A stretch of 5,587 nt of DNA from an uncultured Caryophanales bacterium (lineage in GTDB: Bacteria > Bacillota_I > Bacilli_A > RF39 > UBA660): NCBI GenBank assembly GCA_937897245.1, contig CALCBO010000211.1, forward strand, positions 1 through 5,587. The letters are read 5' to 3'. The notes under the pieces are model-generated. The model was not told the DNA's origin and made no database searches. It saw only the letters and a list, made by a program, of their open reading frames with translations. Shown piece by piece: positions 1 through 5,587 of this stretch. The position numbers and the translations under genes are program-made. Position 1 is the stretch's first letter, and the number at the start of each line of letters is the position of its first letter.

Positions 1-689
1 AACATTATTTTATCCATTATTTTATATAAACTAATCGCAATTACCGGTATAAATAATATAAGACAAGGCTTTATATGTTTCTTTATATCTTTAATTTTAA
101 TCTTAACAAAAACTACTTCTTTCTTTAAAAAAGGAATTAATAATAATTGACTTAATAATGTTGTTAAACTCATTATCAAAGTATATATCAATAAATCATT
201 CTTATTCTTTACAAAAACAAATATAAATATTAAAGATATTATTTTTAATATTGTACTTCTAGTAACTGTAATCTTAAATTTTTCTAACCCAAAGAAAAAC
301 CAATTTATATCAAATATTGCAGATAATATAAATATTGATTCTATTCCTCTTATTAAATTATATTCTTGACTTATAAATAATAAATAAAAGAAATATATTA
401 ATATCATTATTATTCCCACTATTAATTGTATAGAATATATCTCAAAAAATACTTTAGACATTTCTTTTTTGTTATCTCTTTTTTGAGCTATTGTTCTATT
501 TCCATAATTATTTATTCCAAGTAGAGTAATTATCATATAATAATTTACAAAAGAATAAGTATAAGAATATATCCCAATACCTTCTACATTTAATACTCTT
601 GATACATAAGGTACTGTAATTAAAGGCATTATTAATATTAGTATTTGATAAAATGTATTATATATAAAATTCTTCTTTAATGAGTTCAT
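1..689 (-). CDS. wzx: Wzx-type polysaccharide flippase, N-terminal part (runs off left edge)
   Basis: This frame starts with ATG at 689-687 and stays open for 229 codons to the window edge, so the C-terminal half is missing. The protein would flip undecaprenyl-linked repeat units across the cytoplasmic membrane (MOP superfamily). Visible signs are a short basic N-terminus (NSLKKN), hydrophobic helices at about residues 12-33, 45-60, 84-106, 116-134 and 153-168, and blocks I recognise from Gram-positive Wzx proteins: PYVSRVL (27-33), GIGIYSYTYS (37-46), LGINNYGNR (57-65), FDINWFFFGLE (126-136) and FIPVIAISLYKIMDKIM near the edge. The start overlaps the stop of the ATP-grasp gene as ATGA. AAGAAGG (699-705) lies 9 bases upstream, a good ribosome binding site placed inside that gene's last codons. 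The family assignment is confident; substrate specificity cannot be read from sequence. Confidence 0.93.
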   Translation of the reverse strand, partial: MNSLKKNFIYNTFYQILILIMPLITVPYVSRVLNVEGIGIYSYTYSFVNYYMIITLLGINNYGNRTIAQKRDNKKEMSKVFFEIYSIQLIVGIIMILIYFFYLLFISQEYNLIRGIESIFILSAIFDINWFFFGLEKFKITVTRSTILKIISLIFIFVFVKNKNDLLIYTLIMSLTTLLSQLLLIPFLKKEVVFVKIKIKDIKKHIKPCLILFIPVIAISLYKIMDKIM

Positions 690-1546
690 ATACTTCTACC
701 TTCTTTTATTTTTAGAAATGAACTTAAGTATTTATCTCCTTCTTCTGTATAATTCCCAACACAAGCTGCTGGAGTAAAAGTCATTTCTCCAAGTATTGGA
801 GTATTATTCATTTCATAAAAGTCTACTCTTACAAAAGGAAATTCTTTTGATAATTCTTCTGCATAGTTAATCATCTCCATAAATGATTTAGGTTTTTCAA
901 TATCATTATTTTCTTGATTATCTCTAAGTATTATCTTATTCCAATCTTTATCATAAAAATGAGTAGTGTATTCCTTTTCTCTATCCTTACAAACTAATAC
1001 CACTTCTACTTTTCCATGAAAACAATATAATTTATAATCTACTGGATATTTATTATCCTTGTTTTCTATAAATTCTTCGCATATAATTACTGGTTTTACA
1101 TGATTATAATGTACTTCAGCTGTTTCATAACCAAATTTTGTCTTTAACCACTTTTTTAATTGTTTTTTAACAATTTCTTGATCTAATTTATTTATATCTG
1201 TACATATTATATTAAATCCACATCCATGAGAACATTTTAATGCAAATTTATTTGGTAATTTTTTAAAATCTATTTCATCTACATCTTTAAAGACACTTAT
1301 TATTTTAGTTAAATTTTTATCTTTTAAACCATGTTTTAAAGCATAATCTCTTACTCTATATTTATCAGAACATTCCCATACTAACCTATTATTATTATAA
1401 TTAAATAATTTTATATACATTAATTTTTCATTAAAAGAAATTGGATTATCTAACCTTAATCTTTTCTTAAACTTAGTATAATAAAATAATTTAGATCCAA
1501 GTACTGGATTAATTATAGTTACTAATTTAATTACTTTTTCTTTCAT
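686..1546 (-). CDS. TupA-like ATP-grasp protein (polysaccharide modification)
   Basis: This 286-residue protein looks full length for the TupA-like ATP-grasp family, named after TupA of teichuronopeptide synthesis in an alkaliphilic Bacillus. Family-like blocks are NPISFNEKLMYIK (34-46), DKYRVRDY (61-68), PNKFALKCSHGCGFN (98-112, probable nucleotide-binding lysine and glycine-rich loop), CEEFIE (156-161), DYKLYCFHGK (170-179), RVDFYE (240-245) and ILGEMTFTPA (251-260). D242 and E254 sit where ATP-grasp enzymes hold Mg-ATP. There is no signal peptide or membrane helix, so it is probably cytoplasmic. ATP-grasp ligases join a carboxylate to an amine or similar group through an acyl-phosphate. 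In a capsule operon it may attach an amino acid or acid to the glycan, but that is inference. The start is 2 bases after the preceding gene's TAA, with GAAGGG (1556-1561) 9 bases upstream. The stop overlaps wzx. Confidence 0.88.
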   Translation of the reverse strand: MKEKVIKLVTIINPVLGSKLFYYTKFKKRLRLDNPISFNEKLMYIKLFNYNNNRLVWECSDKYRVRDYALKHGLKDKNLTKIISVFKDVDEIDFKKLPNKFALKCSHGCGFNIICTDINKLDQEIVKKQLKKWLKTKFGYETAEVHYNHVKPVIICEEFIENKDNKYPVDYKLYCFHGKVEVVLVCKDREKEYTTHFYDKDWNKIILRDNQENNDIEKPKSFMEMINYAEELSKEFPFVRVDFYEMNNTPILGEMTFTPAACVGNYTEEGDKYLSSFLKIKEGRSI

Positions 1547-1548
1547 AA

Positions 1549-2454
1549 TTATCTACCCTTCTTTATTAAGAAATAAAACATCATCATTTTTATAGTATGT
1601 AATCTAAATTTATTATTTTTAAAAACTTTTTTCATCTCTTCACAATACTCTTTTTTCATATTTAAATTCTTATACATTCTAATAATCATTCTAGAATTAC
1701 AGTATTCTATCTTTTCAATTTCATCTTTAGTTAATCTATTATAATATTGTTTTTTATATTTAAATAATTCTTTAGTATAATCTATATAATCTTTATTGAC
1801 CTTAGTAATTCCATCTCCCCCATGGATATAAAAATCTACTAAATATTCCTTCACTCTATCTAAATAATAATTATCAGCAAGTATCTTCATTAAAAGTATA
1901 TTATCTTGATGAGCTTTAACATTTTCAAACATTCCTACTTTAAGTAAAACCTCTTTTGGACATAACCAAGTAGATGTAGTTTCCATTTTATTTAATAAAT
2001 GTTCAAACAAACAATTCCCAACCAAATCGATTTTAGGACTTTTTCCATGATGATTATTATTATCATATGTATTCTTATAACAATAAATCATTCCAACTTT
2101 TTTACCTTCTTTTTCAAGCTTCTTCATTAAATTCATTTGTTTTTCTATTTTTTCTTTATAGAAAATATCATCATCATCTAAAAAAGCAATATACTTTCCA
2201 TTACTATTTATTATTCCATTATTCCTAGTTAATGCTCCACCTAGATTAGTTTCATTTTGTAGTAATAAAACATTTGGATACTTACTTACTATTAATTTTG
2301 TTTTTTCTCTTTCTTCTTCATTGTTTGCATTATCATCAACTACTATTATTTCAATATTTTTATAAGTTTGTTCTAAAGCACTTTTAATTGCCTTATCTAA
2401 CATTTCACTTCTATTATAAGTAGGTATTATTATACTAACAAAATCTTCTATCAC
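1549..2454 (-). CDS. GT2-family glycosyltransferase (GTG start)
   Basis: This 301-residue protein has an N-terminal GT-A fold typical of family 2 inverting glycosyltransferases. The nucleotide-binding strand VSIIIPTYNR (6-15) is followed by EIIVVDDN (35-42), then TRNNGI (76-81) and the metal-binding acidic run FLDDDD (91-96). HQDN (182-185) is the likely site of the catalytic-base acidic residue, with W163 in the acceptor-side region. The C-terminal ~90 residues are basic and helical with a hydrophobic patch near the end (MMMFYFLI), which may rest on the membrane. It probably adds one sugar to the lipid-linked repeat unit in the cytoplasm; donor and linkage are unknown. The start is GTG at 2454-2452. 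It shares one base with the preceding TAG stop and is fixed by a perfect AGGAGG 8 bases upstream; no nearby ATG keeps the full first motif. Confidence 0.92.
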   Translation of the reverse strand: MIEDFVSIIIPTYNRSEMLDKAIKSALEQTYKNIEIIVVDDNANNEEEREKTKLIVSKYPNVLLLQNETNLGGALTRNNGIINSNGKYIAFLDDDDIFYKEKIEKQMNLMKKLEKEGKKVGMIYCYKNTYDNNNHHGKSPKIDLVGNCLFEHLLNKMETTSTWLCPKEVLLKVGMFENVKAHQDNILLMKILADNYYLDRVKEYLVDFYIHGGDGITKVNKDYIDYTKELFKYKKQYYNRLTKDEIEKIEYCNSRMIIRMYKNLNMKKEYCEEMKKVFKNNKFRLHTIKMMMFYFLIKKGR

Positions 2455-3416
2455 TACCTCTTCCTCCTATATCCTTTTAGAAAAATAATAATTCTAGGAA
2501 AAGTATTAATTCCTATTATCTTAACTTTAAACAGTATTTTTATTCTACTATAAAGTAATTTCTTATATCTTTCTTTAGCATTTTTTATAACTTCTTTTTT
2601 CTTAAATAATTCATCATTTACAAATAAATACTTACCAATTTTATAACAAAAGAAATATAAATAATAATAATGACTACAATCAACTTTATTACTTTCTAAT
2701 ATATCAATAAAACTATCAACAGCATCAATAATAGTTAAAGTATTTTTATTAATCTTGGTATGCAACACACTATTTGGATTTTGATAATAATTATAGACCT
2801 CTTCACTTTCATAATAAATACTATTAATCTTTTCTACATAGTTAATTACAAAATCAATATCTTCTAATACTTTATAATTTCTATTAAAACAAATATTATT
2901 ACAAAAAATAATATCTTTTAAAAATACTTTATTCCATAAATATCCCCCAAATTCATTTTCATAACCTAAACTTTTAAAAAATTCATTTTTTGTATAATCC
3001 CTACTTTCTTTAGAATTATTATTTCTAATAATAGAATTATTATTTTCTATATTATAATTAAAAATATATAATTCTCTATCTCTTTCTTTTATTATTTTCA
3101 TCATAAAAAGTAAAGACATTTCACTACTTAATGTATCATCACAATCCATGAAATATATATATTTTCCTCCAGCTTTTTTTATACCCAAATTTCTAGCAGC
3201 ACTAACCCCCTGATTTTCTTGATAAAAGTATTTTATATTATCATTATTTTTTTTATATTCTAAACCTATAATTCCACTTTTATCAACTGATCCATCATCA
3301 ATTAATATAATTTCATAATTCCTATACTTTTGCATTAAGATACTATCTAAACATTTTTTTAGTCTTTCTTCTCCATTATAAATAGGTATAATTATAGATA
3401 TCATATTATCTATCAT
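2454..3416 (-). CDS. GT2-family glycosyltransferase
   Basis: This 320-residue protein is a GT-A family 2 enzyme of the kind common in Gram-positive capsule and exopolysaccharide loci. It shows ISIIIPIYNGEERLKKCLDSI (6-26), EIILIDDGSVDKSG (35-48, donor-binding aspartates 40-41), GVSAARNLGI (70-79), YFMDCDD (88-94, DxD-type metal site), LWNKVF (160-165) and LEDIDF (184-189, acidic catalytic-base motif). The C-terminus is basic and partly hydrophobic (IIGINTFPRIIIFLKGYRRKR region), consistent with peripheral membrane contact. It probably transfers one sugar onto the undecaprenyl-linked intermediate; specificity is not predictable. The start at 3416 overlaps the polymerase fragment's stop as ATGA. 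A second in-frame Met at residue 5 is possible, but the AAGGTGA site is spaced 6 bases from the first. The stop shares one base with the next gene's GTG. Confidence 0.93.
   Translation of the reverse strand: MIDNMISIIIPIYNGEERLKKCLDSILMQKYRNYEIILIDDGSVDKSGIIGLEYKKNNDNIKYFYQENQGVSAARNLGIKKAGGKYIYFMDCDDTLSSEMSLLFMMKIIKERDRELYIFNYNIENNNSIIRNNNSKESRDYTKNEFFKSLGYENEFGGYLWNKVFLKDIIFCNNICFNRNYKVLEDIDFVINYVEKINSIYYESEEVYNYYQNPNSVLHTKINKNTLTIIDAVDSFIDILESNKVDCSHYYYLYFFCYKIGKYLFVNDELFKKKEVIKNAKERYKKLLYSRIKILFKVKIIGINTFPRIIIFLKGYRRKR
2463..2468 (-). promoter_or_regulatory. Strong ribosome binding site AGGAGG for the GTG-start glycosyltransferase
   Basis: AGGAGG on the minus strand, 8 bases before the GTG at 2454. 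It lies inside the last codons of the upstream glycosyltransferase, where it encodes part of the C-terminal Arg-Arg-Lys-Arg. It decides the non-ATG start and is the best Shine-Dalgarno match in the window. Confidence 0.85.
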
Positions 3417-3958
3417 ATAATATCACCTTCCTCAAATACACTACATAGAAACAATAATGGAAATCCAATCATAGCATTCAACATATGATTTTCACTAAAT
3501 GCCATTAAAGATAATATTATTAATAATAGATATGATAAATTATCAACTTTCTTATATTTCTTTTTTACAAAATAATAAATTAATATAGACATTACTCCCA
3601 ACAGAATAACACCATAATTTACAAAGAATCTTATATATAAATTATCTATAATCAAAGAACTAACATAATTATTATTCCAAAAAAACTTTATACTATAATC
3701 TATTGGCTTAGATAACCATGTAATACCAAAATAATTTAATACAATATAATTCATTCCAAATCTACCAGATACATATTTATTAATAGAAGTAATAAATACT
3801 AATTTTTGAAATAAATAAGCCAATATCAAAGATATAGATGCACACACAGGAAATATATATTTACATAATTTATCTAAATATTTGTTTTCTATAAATATCT
3901 TATTTAAAACCAAAAATATTATCATAAATAATAAAGTTGTTCGTGATCTAGTAATCAT
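3413..3958 (-). CDS. Wzy-like polysaccharide polymerase, C-terminal half (split gene)
   Basis: This 181-residue membrane protein begins abruptly at a motif normally found in the middle of Wzy/O-antigen-polymerase-like proteins. TRSRTT (3-8) matches the SRT/SRG motif just before a transmembrane helix (9-23). It continues with a helix at 35-56, NKYVSGRF (60-67), an extracytoplasmic loop, IIDNLYIRFFVNYG (103-116), and helices at about 113-129 and 141-153, ending with a hydrophobic segment near 162-172. These are the second-half hallmarks of polymerases that join flipped repeat units outside the membrane. It lacks the first helices and the GHPN region, which lie in the ORF just upstream in another frame. 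ATGA overlaps that ORF's stop. No Shine-Dalgarno sequence precedes this ATG (the upstream bases are ATTTCAATTAT), so it is probably a fragment of a broken gene, expressed at best by translational reinitiation. Confidence 0.82.
   Translation of the reverse strand: MITRSRTTLLFMIIFLVLNKIFIENKYLDKLCKYIFPVCASISLILAYLFQKLVFITSINKYVSGRFGMNYIVLNYFGITWLSKPIDYSIKFFWNNNYVSSLIIDNLYIRFFVNYGVILLGVMSILIYYFVKKKYKKVDNLSYLLLIILSLMAFSENHMLNAMIGFPLLFLCSVFEEGDII
3423..3433 (-). promoter_or_regulatory. Ribosome binding site (GAGGAAGGTGA) for the 320-residue glycosyltransferase
   Basis: GAGGAAGGTGA on the minus strand ends 6 bases before the ATG at 3416. It sits inside the final codons of the polymerase C-terminal ORF, where it encodes Glu-Glu-Gly-Asp. 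It supports the first of two possible in-frame ATG starts, and shows that the polymerase reading frame reaching this point is the ancestral one. Confidence 0.75.
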
Positions 3959-3982
3959 ATAATTGAAATTATCATAATAGTT
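3955..3982 (-). other. Frame break between the two wzy halves
   Basis: The upstream frame hits TGA at 3957-3955, while the downstream half begins at ATG 3958-3956, a -1 change of frame. Extending the downstream frame backwards meets two consecutive TAA codons at 3988-3983. A lesion that converts one frame to the other must therefore lie in the roughly 25 bases at 3958-3982. Adding one base here (for example ATATTGATTAC instead of ATATGATTAC) would give one continuous ORF reading ...ISIILITRSRTT..., a natural-looking polymerase sequence. The helix before SRT seems a few residues short, so a slightly larger deletion of 3n+1 bases is also possible. Confidence 0.65.
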
Positions 3983-4506
3983 TTATTATCTTTTTTTTCT
4001 AACAAATATATTTTTATTAAAGTTGTCCAAAAAATTATTTCAGAAGAAAAATTCGGATGTCCTAAAAACAATGAGTATCTAATTTTACCACTTAATGAAT
4101 AATAAACTGGTACATCAACCCCAAATAAATAATTAGTAAAATATAAAAATATATGAATTAATAAAACAACAATCCAAAAATAATATATTATCTTTAAAAC
4201 TGAATTAATAACATCTTGATTAATTGAAAAAATTAATAAAAAACTAAGAAATATTGTTATATCATCACATAACTTATAAGAGATAAATGCTATAAGAAGT
4301 AGAATTATTTTTACAAATAAATACTTTAATTTCTTTGTTTTCTTTAACATAGAAATAATTAATAATAATGTTGCTAATAATAACATGGGCTTAATCAAAA
4401 AATCAAAAATATCTAGAAGTGTAGAAATAGATAAAACAAAATATAATAACAAACAAATGATTCCCATATAAGTAATTACATTATCTTTTTTTATTAAGAG
4501 TTTCAT
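3955..4506 (-). CDS. wzy: Wzy-like polysaccharide polymerase, N-terminal half (split gene)
   Basis: This 183-residue, strongly hydrophobic protein has predicted membrane helices at about residues 14-34, 37-54, 62-79, 83-95 and 104-128. An extracytoplasmic loop follows with FGVDVPVYYSLSGKIRYS (128-145) and LGHPNFSSE (148-156), and then another helix starts near 157. The RYS...GHPN block is typical of Gram-positive Wzy polymerases and normally sits before the SRT motif. Here the frame ends at TGA (3957-3955), 27 codons after the end of GHPNFSSE, in the middle of what should be a helix (TIMIISII). The two halves add up to 364 residues, slightly short of a usual Wzy of roughly 380-430. The start overlaps the upstream glycosyltransferase stop as ATGA, with GGTGG (4515-4519) 8 bases upstream. 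Alone it probably lacks polymerase activity. Confidence 0.82.
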   Translation of the reverse strand: MKLLIKKDNVITYMGIICLLLYFVLSISTLLDIFDFLIKPMLLLATLLLIISMLKKTKKLKYLFVKIILLLIAFISYKLCDDITIFLSFLLIFSINQDVINSVLKIIYYFWIVVLLIHIFLYFTNYLFGVDVPVYYSLSGKIRYSLFLGHPNFSSEIIFWTTLIKIYLLEKKDNKTIMIISII

Positions 4507-5516
4507 CTATTCTTCCACCCCTTCCATTTTTTATAAAAGAAATAAGATATTTTATTTCCAAAAAACGAAAGAAAACTAGATAATTTACATGAGATGTTTG
4601 TATTTTTATCAAAAATTATCTTTAATCTATATTTTTTTATATATTCATTTAATACTTTATATTCATTATTATAATTATTCTTTTTATTATCTTTTAATAT
4701 CATCATAATACTTTCATAAGTTCTTGCATATTTAAATGTATAGGCACCCTTTATTATATTAGGATAATACTTATTTACTCTATTTATTAATTGATTACAA
4801 GAATCTATTACTTGCATTCTCCCTTTTCCAAAAGAACTATTTGTAATACTATTATCTGAATTTCTATAATAATATAAATTATCGTCAACAATAGATACCT
4901 CTTCTACTTGAGACATAATATCTGCAATAACATAAATATCTTCATATATTTTTCCTTCTGGATACTTAGTATTTTTAAATATTTCTTTTGAATACATCTT
5001 CCCCCATGCTGAAATAGAATATAAGTTTTGATTCTTTTGATATAATACTTTTTTTAAATAAGAATCAGTATTCTCTATATAACTATTATTATTATGAATT
5101 ATATCTTTTAATTCATTAATATCCCTAAATCTTAAATAACCACATACTGAAATAGCACAACCATCTTTATTAATTACTTGATAAAGACTTGAAATATAAT
5201 CTTTATCAACAATATCATCACCATCTACTAAACAAATATATTTACCTTTTGCTTCTTCTATTCCTATATTTCTAGCTCTTGCAGAACCTTTATTAGTAGA
5301 ATTTACAACAAGTCTCAGTTTGATATTTGAGAATTCCTGTTGAAATAGTTCGACCGTATCTCTTACTTTTCTATTCCATTCTTGTTCGTTGTTATCATCT
5401 ACAACAACTATTTCAAAGTTCGAATATGTTTGCTTCGCTAATGATATCAATGCTTTACGCAATGATTCTTCACGTCGGTATGTAGCTATAACAACACTTA
5501 CAAATGGTGAATCCAT
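4503..5516 (-). CDS. GT2-family glycosyltransferase (compositional mosaic)
   Basis: This 337-residue family 2 glycosyltransferase has SVVIATYRREESLRKAL (7-23), EIVVVDDNNEQEWNRKVRDT (35-54), NKGSARARNIGI (75-86), LVDGDD (96-101, DxD-type metal site), AWGKMY (170-175) and YEDIYV (191-196, acidic catalytic-base motif). The C-terminal ~100 residues are lysine- and tyrosine-rich and probably membrane-associated. It should act early in repeat-unit assembly, perhaps adding the second sugar, because it directly follows the presumed priming-enzyme gene; this is inferred from gene order. The start follows the upstream TAG by 18 bases. A weak purine-rich site (AGGAAGAGAG) overlaps that stop. Codons 1-75 have about 32-35% G+C with CGA/CGT arginines at residues 14, 15 and 20; later arginines are AGA and the composition drops to about 20%. 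The reading frame and motifs are intact across this change. Confidence 0.92.
   Translation of the reverse strand: MDSPFVSVVIATYRREESLRKALISLAKQTYSNFEIVVVDDNNEQEWNRKVRDTVELFQQEFSNIKLRLVVNSTNKGSARARNIGIEEAKGKYICLVDGDDIVDKDYISSLYQVINKDGCAISVCGYLRFRDINELKDIIHNNNSYIENTDSYLKKVLYQKNQNLYSISAWGKMYSKEIFKNTKYPEGKIYEDIYVIADIMSQVEEVSIVDDNLYYYRNSDNSITNSSFGKGRMQVIDSCNQLINRVNKYYPNIIKGAYTFKYARTYESIMMILKDNKKNNYNNEYKVLNEYIKKYRLKIIFDKNTNISCKLSSFLSFFGNKISYFFYKKWKGWKNR
5230..5310. other. G+C transition inside a glycosyltransferase gene (candidate recombination junction)
   Basis: Hand counts per 60-base line fall from 33-35% G+C (5341-5580) through 32% (5281-5340) and 28% (5221-5280) to 22% (5161-5220) and 17% (4681-4740). 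CpG is seen nine times in 5340-5587 but only about eight times in the preceding 5280 bases. The step coincides with the conserved NKGSARARNIG to VDGDD block (residues 75-101), a likely site for homologous exchange between GT2 genes. Confidence 0.55.
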
Positions 5517-5534
5517 ATTGTGTTTTCTCTCTTC

Positions 5535-5587
5535 CTATTGTTTTTTTCCTTCTGAGACACCCTCTGATTTTAGCAAAACTCTAATCG
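5535..5587 (-). CDS. C-terminal tail of an upstream gene, possibly a priming sugar phosphotransferase (partial)
   Basis: One minus-strand frame is open from the right edge to TAG at 5537-5535; the other two frames close at once or within six codons. It encodes 16 residues, IRVLLKSEGVSEGKKQ. The pattern VLLKSEG close to a basic C-terminus resembles the end of bacterial sugar transferases (undecaprenyl-phosphate hexose phosphotransferases of the CpsE/WcaJ type), which commonly finish with a segment like T-x-x-V-V-L-K-x-x-G-A. This enzyme normally sits just upstream of the first glycosyltransferase in such operons, and its composition (about 35% G+C) matches the start of the next gene. With only 16 residues, the assignment is tentative. 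Confidence 0.45.
   Translation of the reverse strand, partial: IRVLLKSEGVSEGKKQ

Noticed and set aside
3..40. Two CpG sites close together near the left edge (CCG and GCG codons in wzx) as a second recombination junction
   Set aside because: G+C of the 60-base line is still only about 18%, and two sites are too few. The sequence beyond the edge would be needed.
3955..3958. Programmed ribosomal frameshift joining the wzy halves
   Set aside because: There is no slippery heptamer followed by a clear stem-loop or Shine-Dalgarno stimulator at the junction. Simple mutation or ATGA reinitiation explains it better.
3991..3998. Run of eight A on the coding strand in the N-terminal wzy half, a candidate phase-variation tract just upstream of the frame break
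   Set aside because: Changing the run length to enter the downstream frame meets two consecutive TAA codons at 3988-3983 at once, so slippage here cannot join the two halves. The lesion must lie further downstream. Runs this long are also expected by chance in such AT-rich DNA.
5517..5534. Promoter or terminator in the 18-base gap before the first glycosyltransferase
   Set aside because: The gap is too short to hold a promoter, there is no inverted repeat with a T-run, and its content is a purine-rich ribosome binding stretch. It fits continued operon transcription.
1..5587. Plus-strand genes, tRNAs, CRISPR repeats, IS ends or direct repeats
   Set aside because: The whole window is covered by minus-strand coding frames with recognisable products. 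Short AT-rich similarities such as TAATAATA motifs are low-complexity and not organised repeats.

Overview
The window looks like the interior of a capsule or exopolysaccharide (Wzx/Wzy-type) gene cluster from a low-GC Gram-positive bacterium (Firmicutes; genus not determinable here). Most of it is extremely AT-rich (hand-counted 60-base lines run about 12-22% G+C). TGA clearly works as a stop codon, so this is not a mycoplasma-type genetic code. All genes lie on the minus strand and are packed head to tail, with overlaps of 1-4 bases or gaps of 2-18 bases. This looks like one operon read from right to left. No internal promoter, terminator, RNA gene, IS element, CRISPR array or non-coding stretch longer than about 20 bases is visible.

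In transcription order the window holds: the last 16 codons of a gene entering from the right edge (5535-5587), whose C-terminus resembles the tail of a priming undecaprenyl-phosphate sugar phosphotransferase; a GT2 glycosyltransferase (4503-5516); a Wzy-like polymerase broken into two adjacent ORFs (3955-4506 and 3413-3958); a second GT2 (2454-3416); a third GT2 with a GTG start (1549-2454); a TupA-like ATP-grasp protein (686-1546); and the first 229 codons of a Wzx flippase that runs off the left edge (1-689).

The implied pathway is as follows. A priming enzyme loads the first sugar phosphate onto undecaprenyl phosphate. Three GT2 enzymes extend the repeat unit at the cytoplasmic face. Wzx flips the lipid-linked unit and Wzy polymerises it outside. 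The ATP-grasp protein may add an amino acid or similar acid to the glycan, but this is only inferred.

Two points deserve attention. First, the polymerase is split by a -1 type frame change exactly where an N-terminal half carrying a GHPN motif should continue into a C-terminal half carrying an SRT motif. The downstream half has no ribosome binding site, unlike the intact genes around it. Second, the first GT2 gene is a compositional mosaic. Its first ~75 codons and the upstream tail have about 32-35% G+C, CGN arginine codons and frequent CpG, while the rest is very AT-rich. This suggests that the AT-rich cassette was joined to the conserved front of the locus by recombination inside a conserved GT2 motif.
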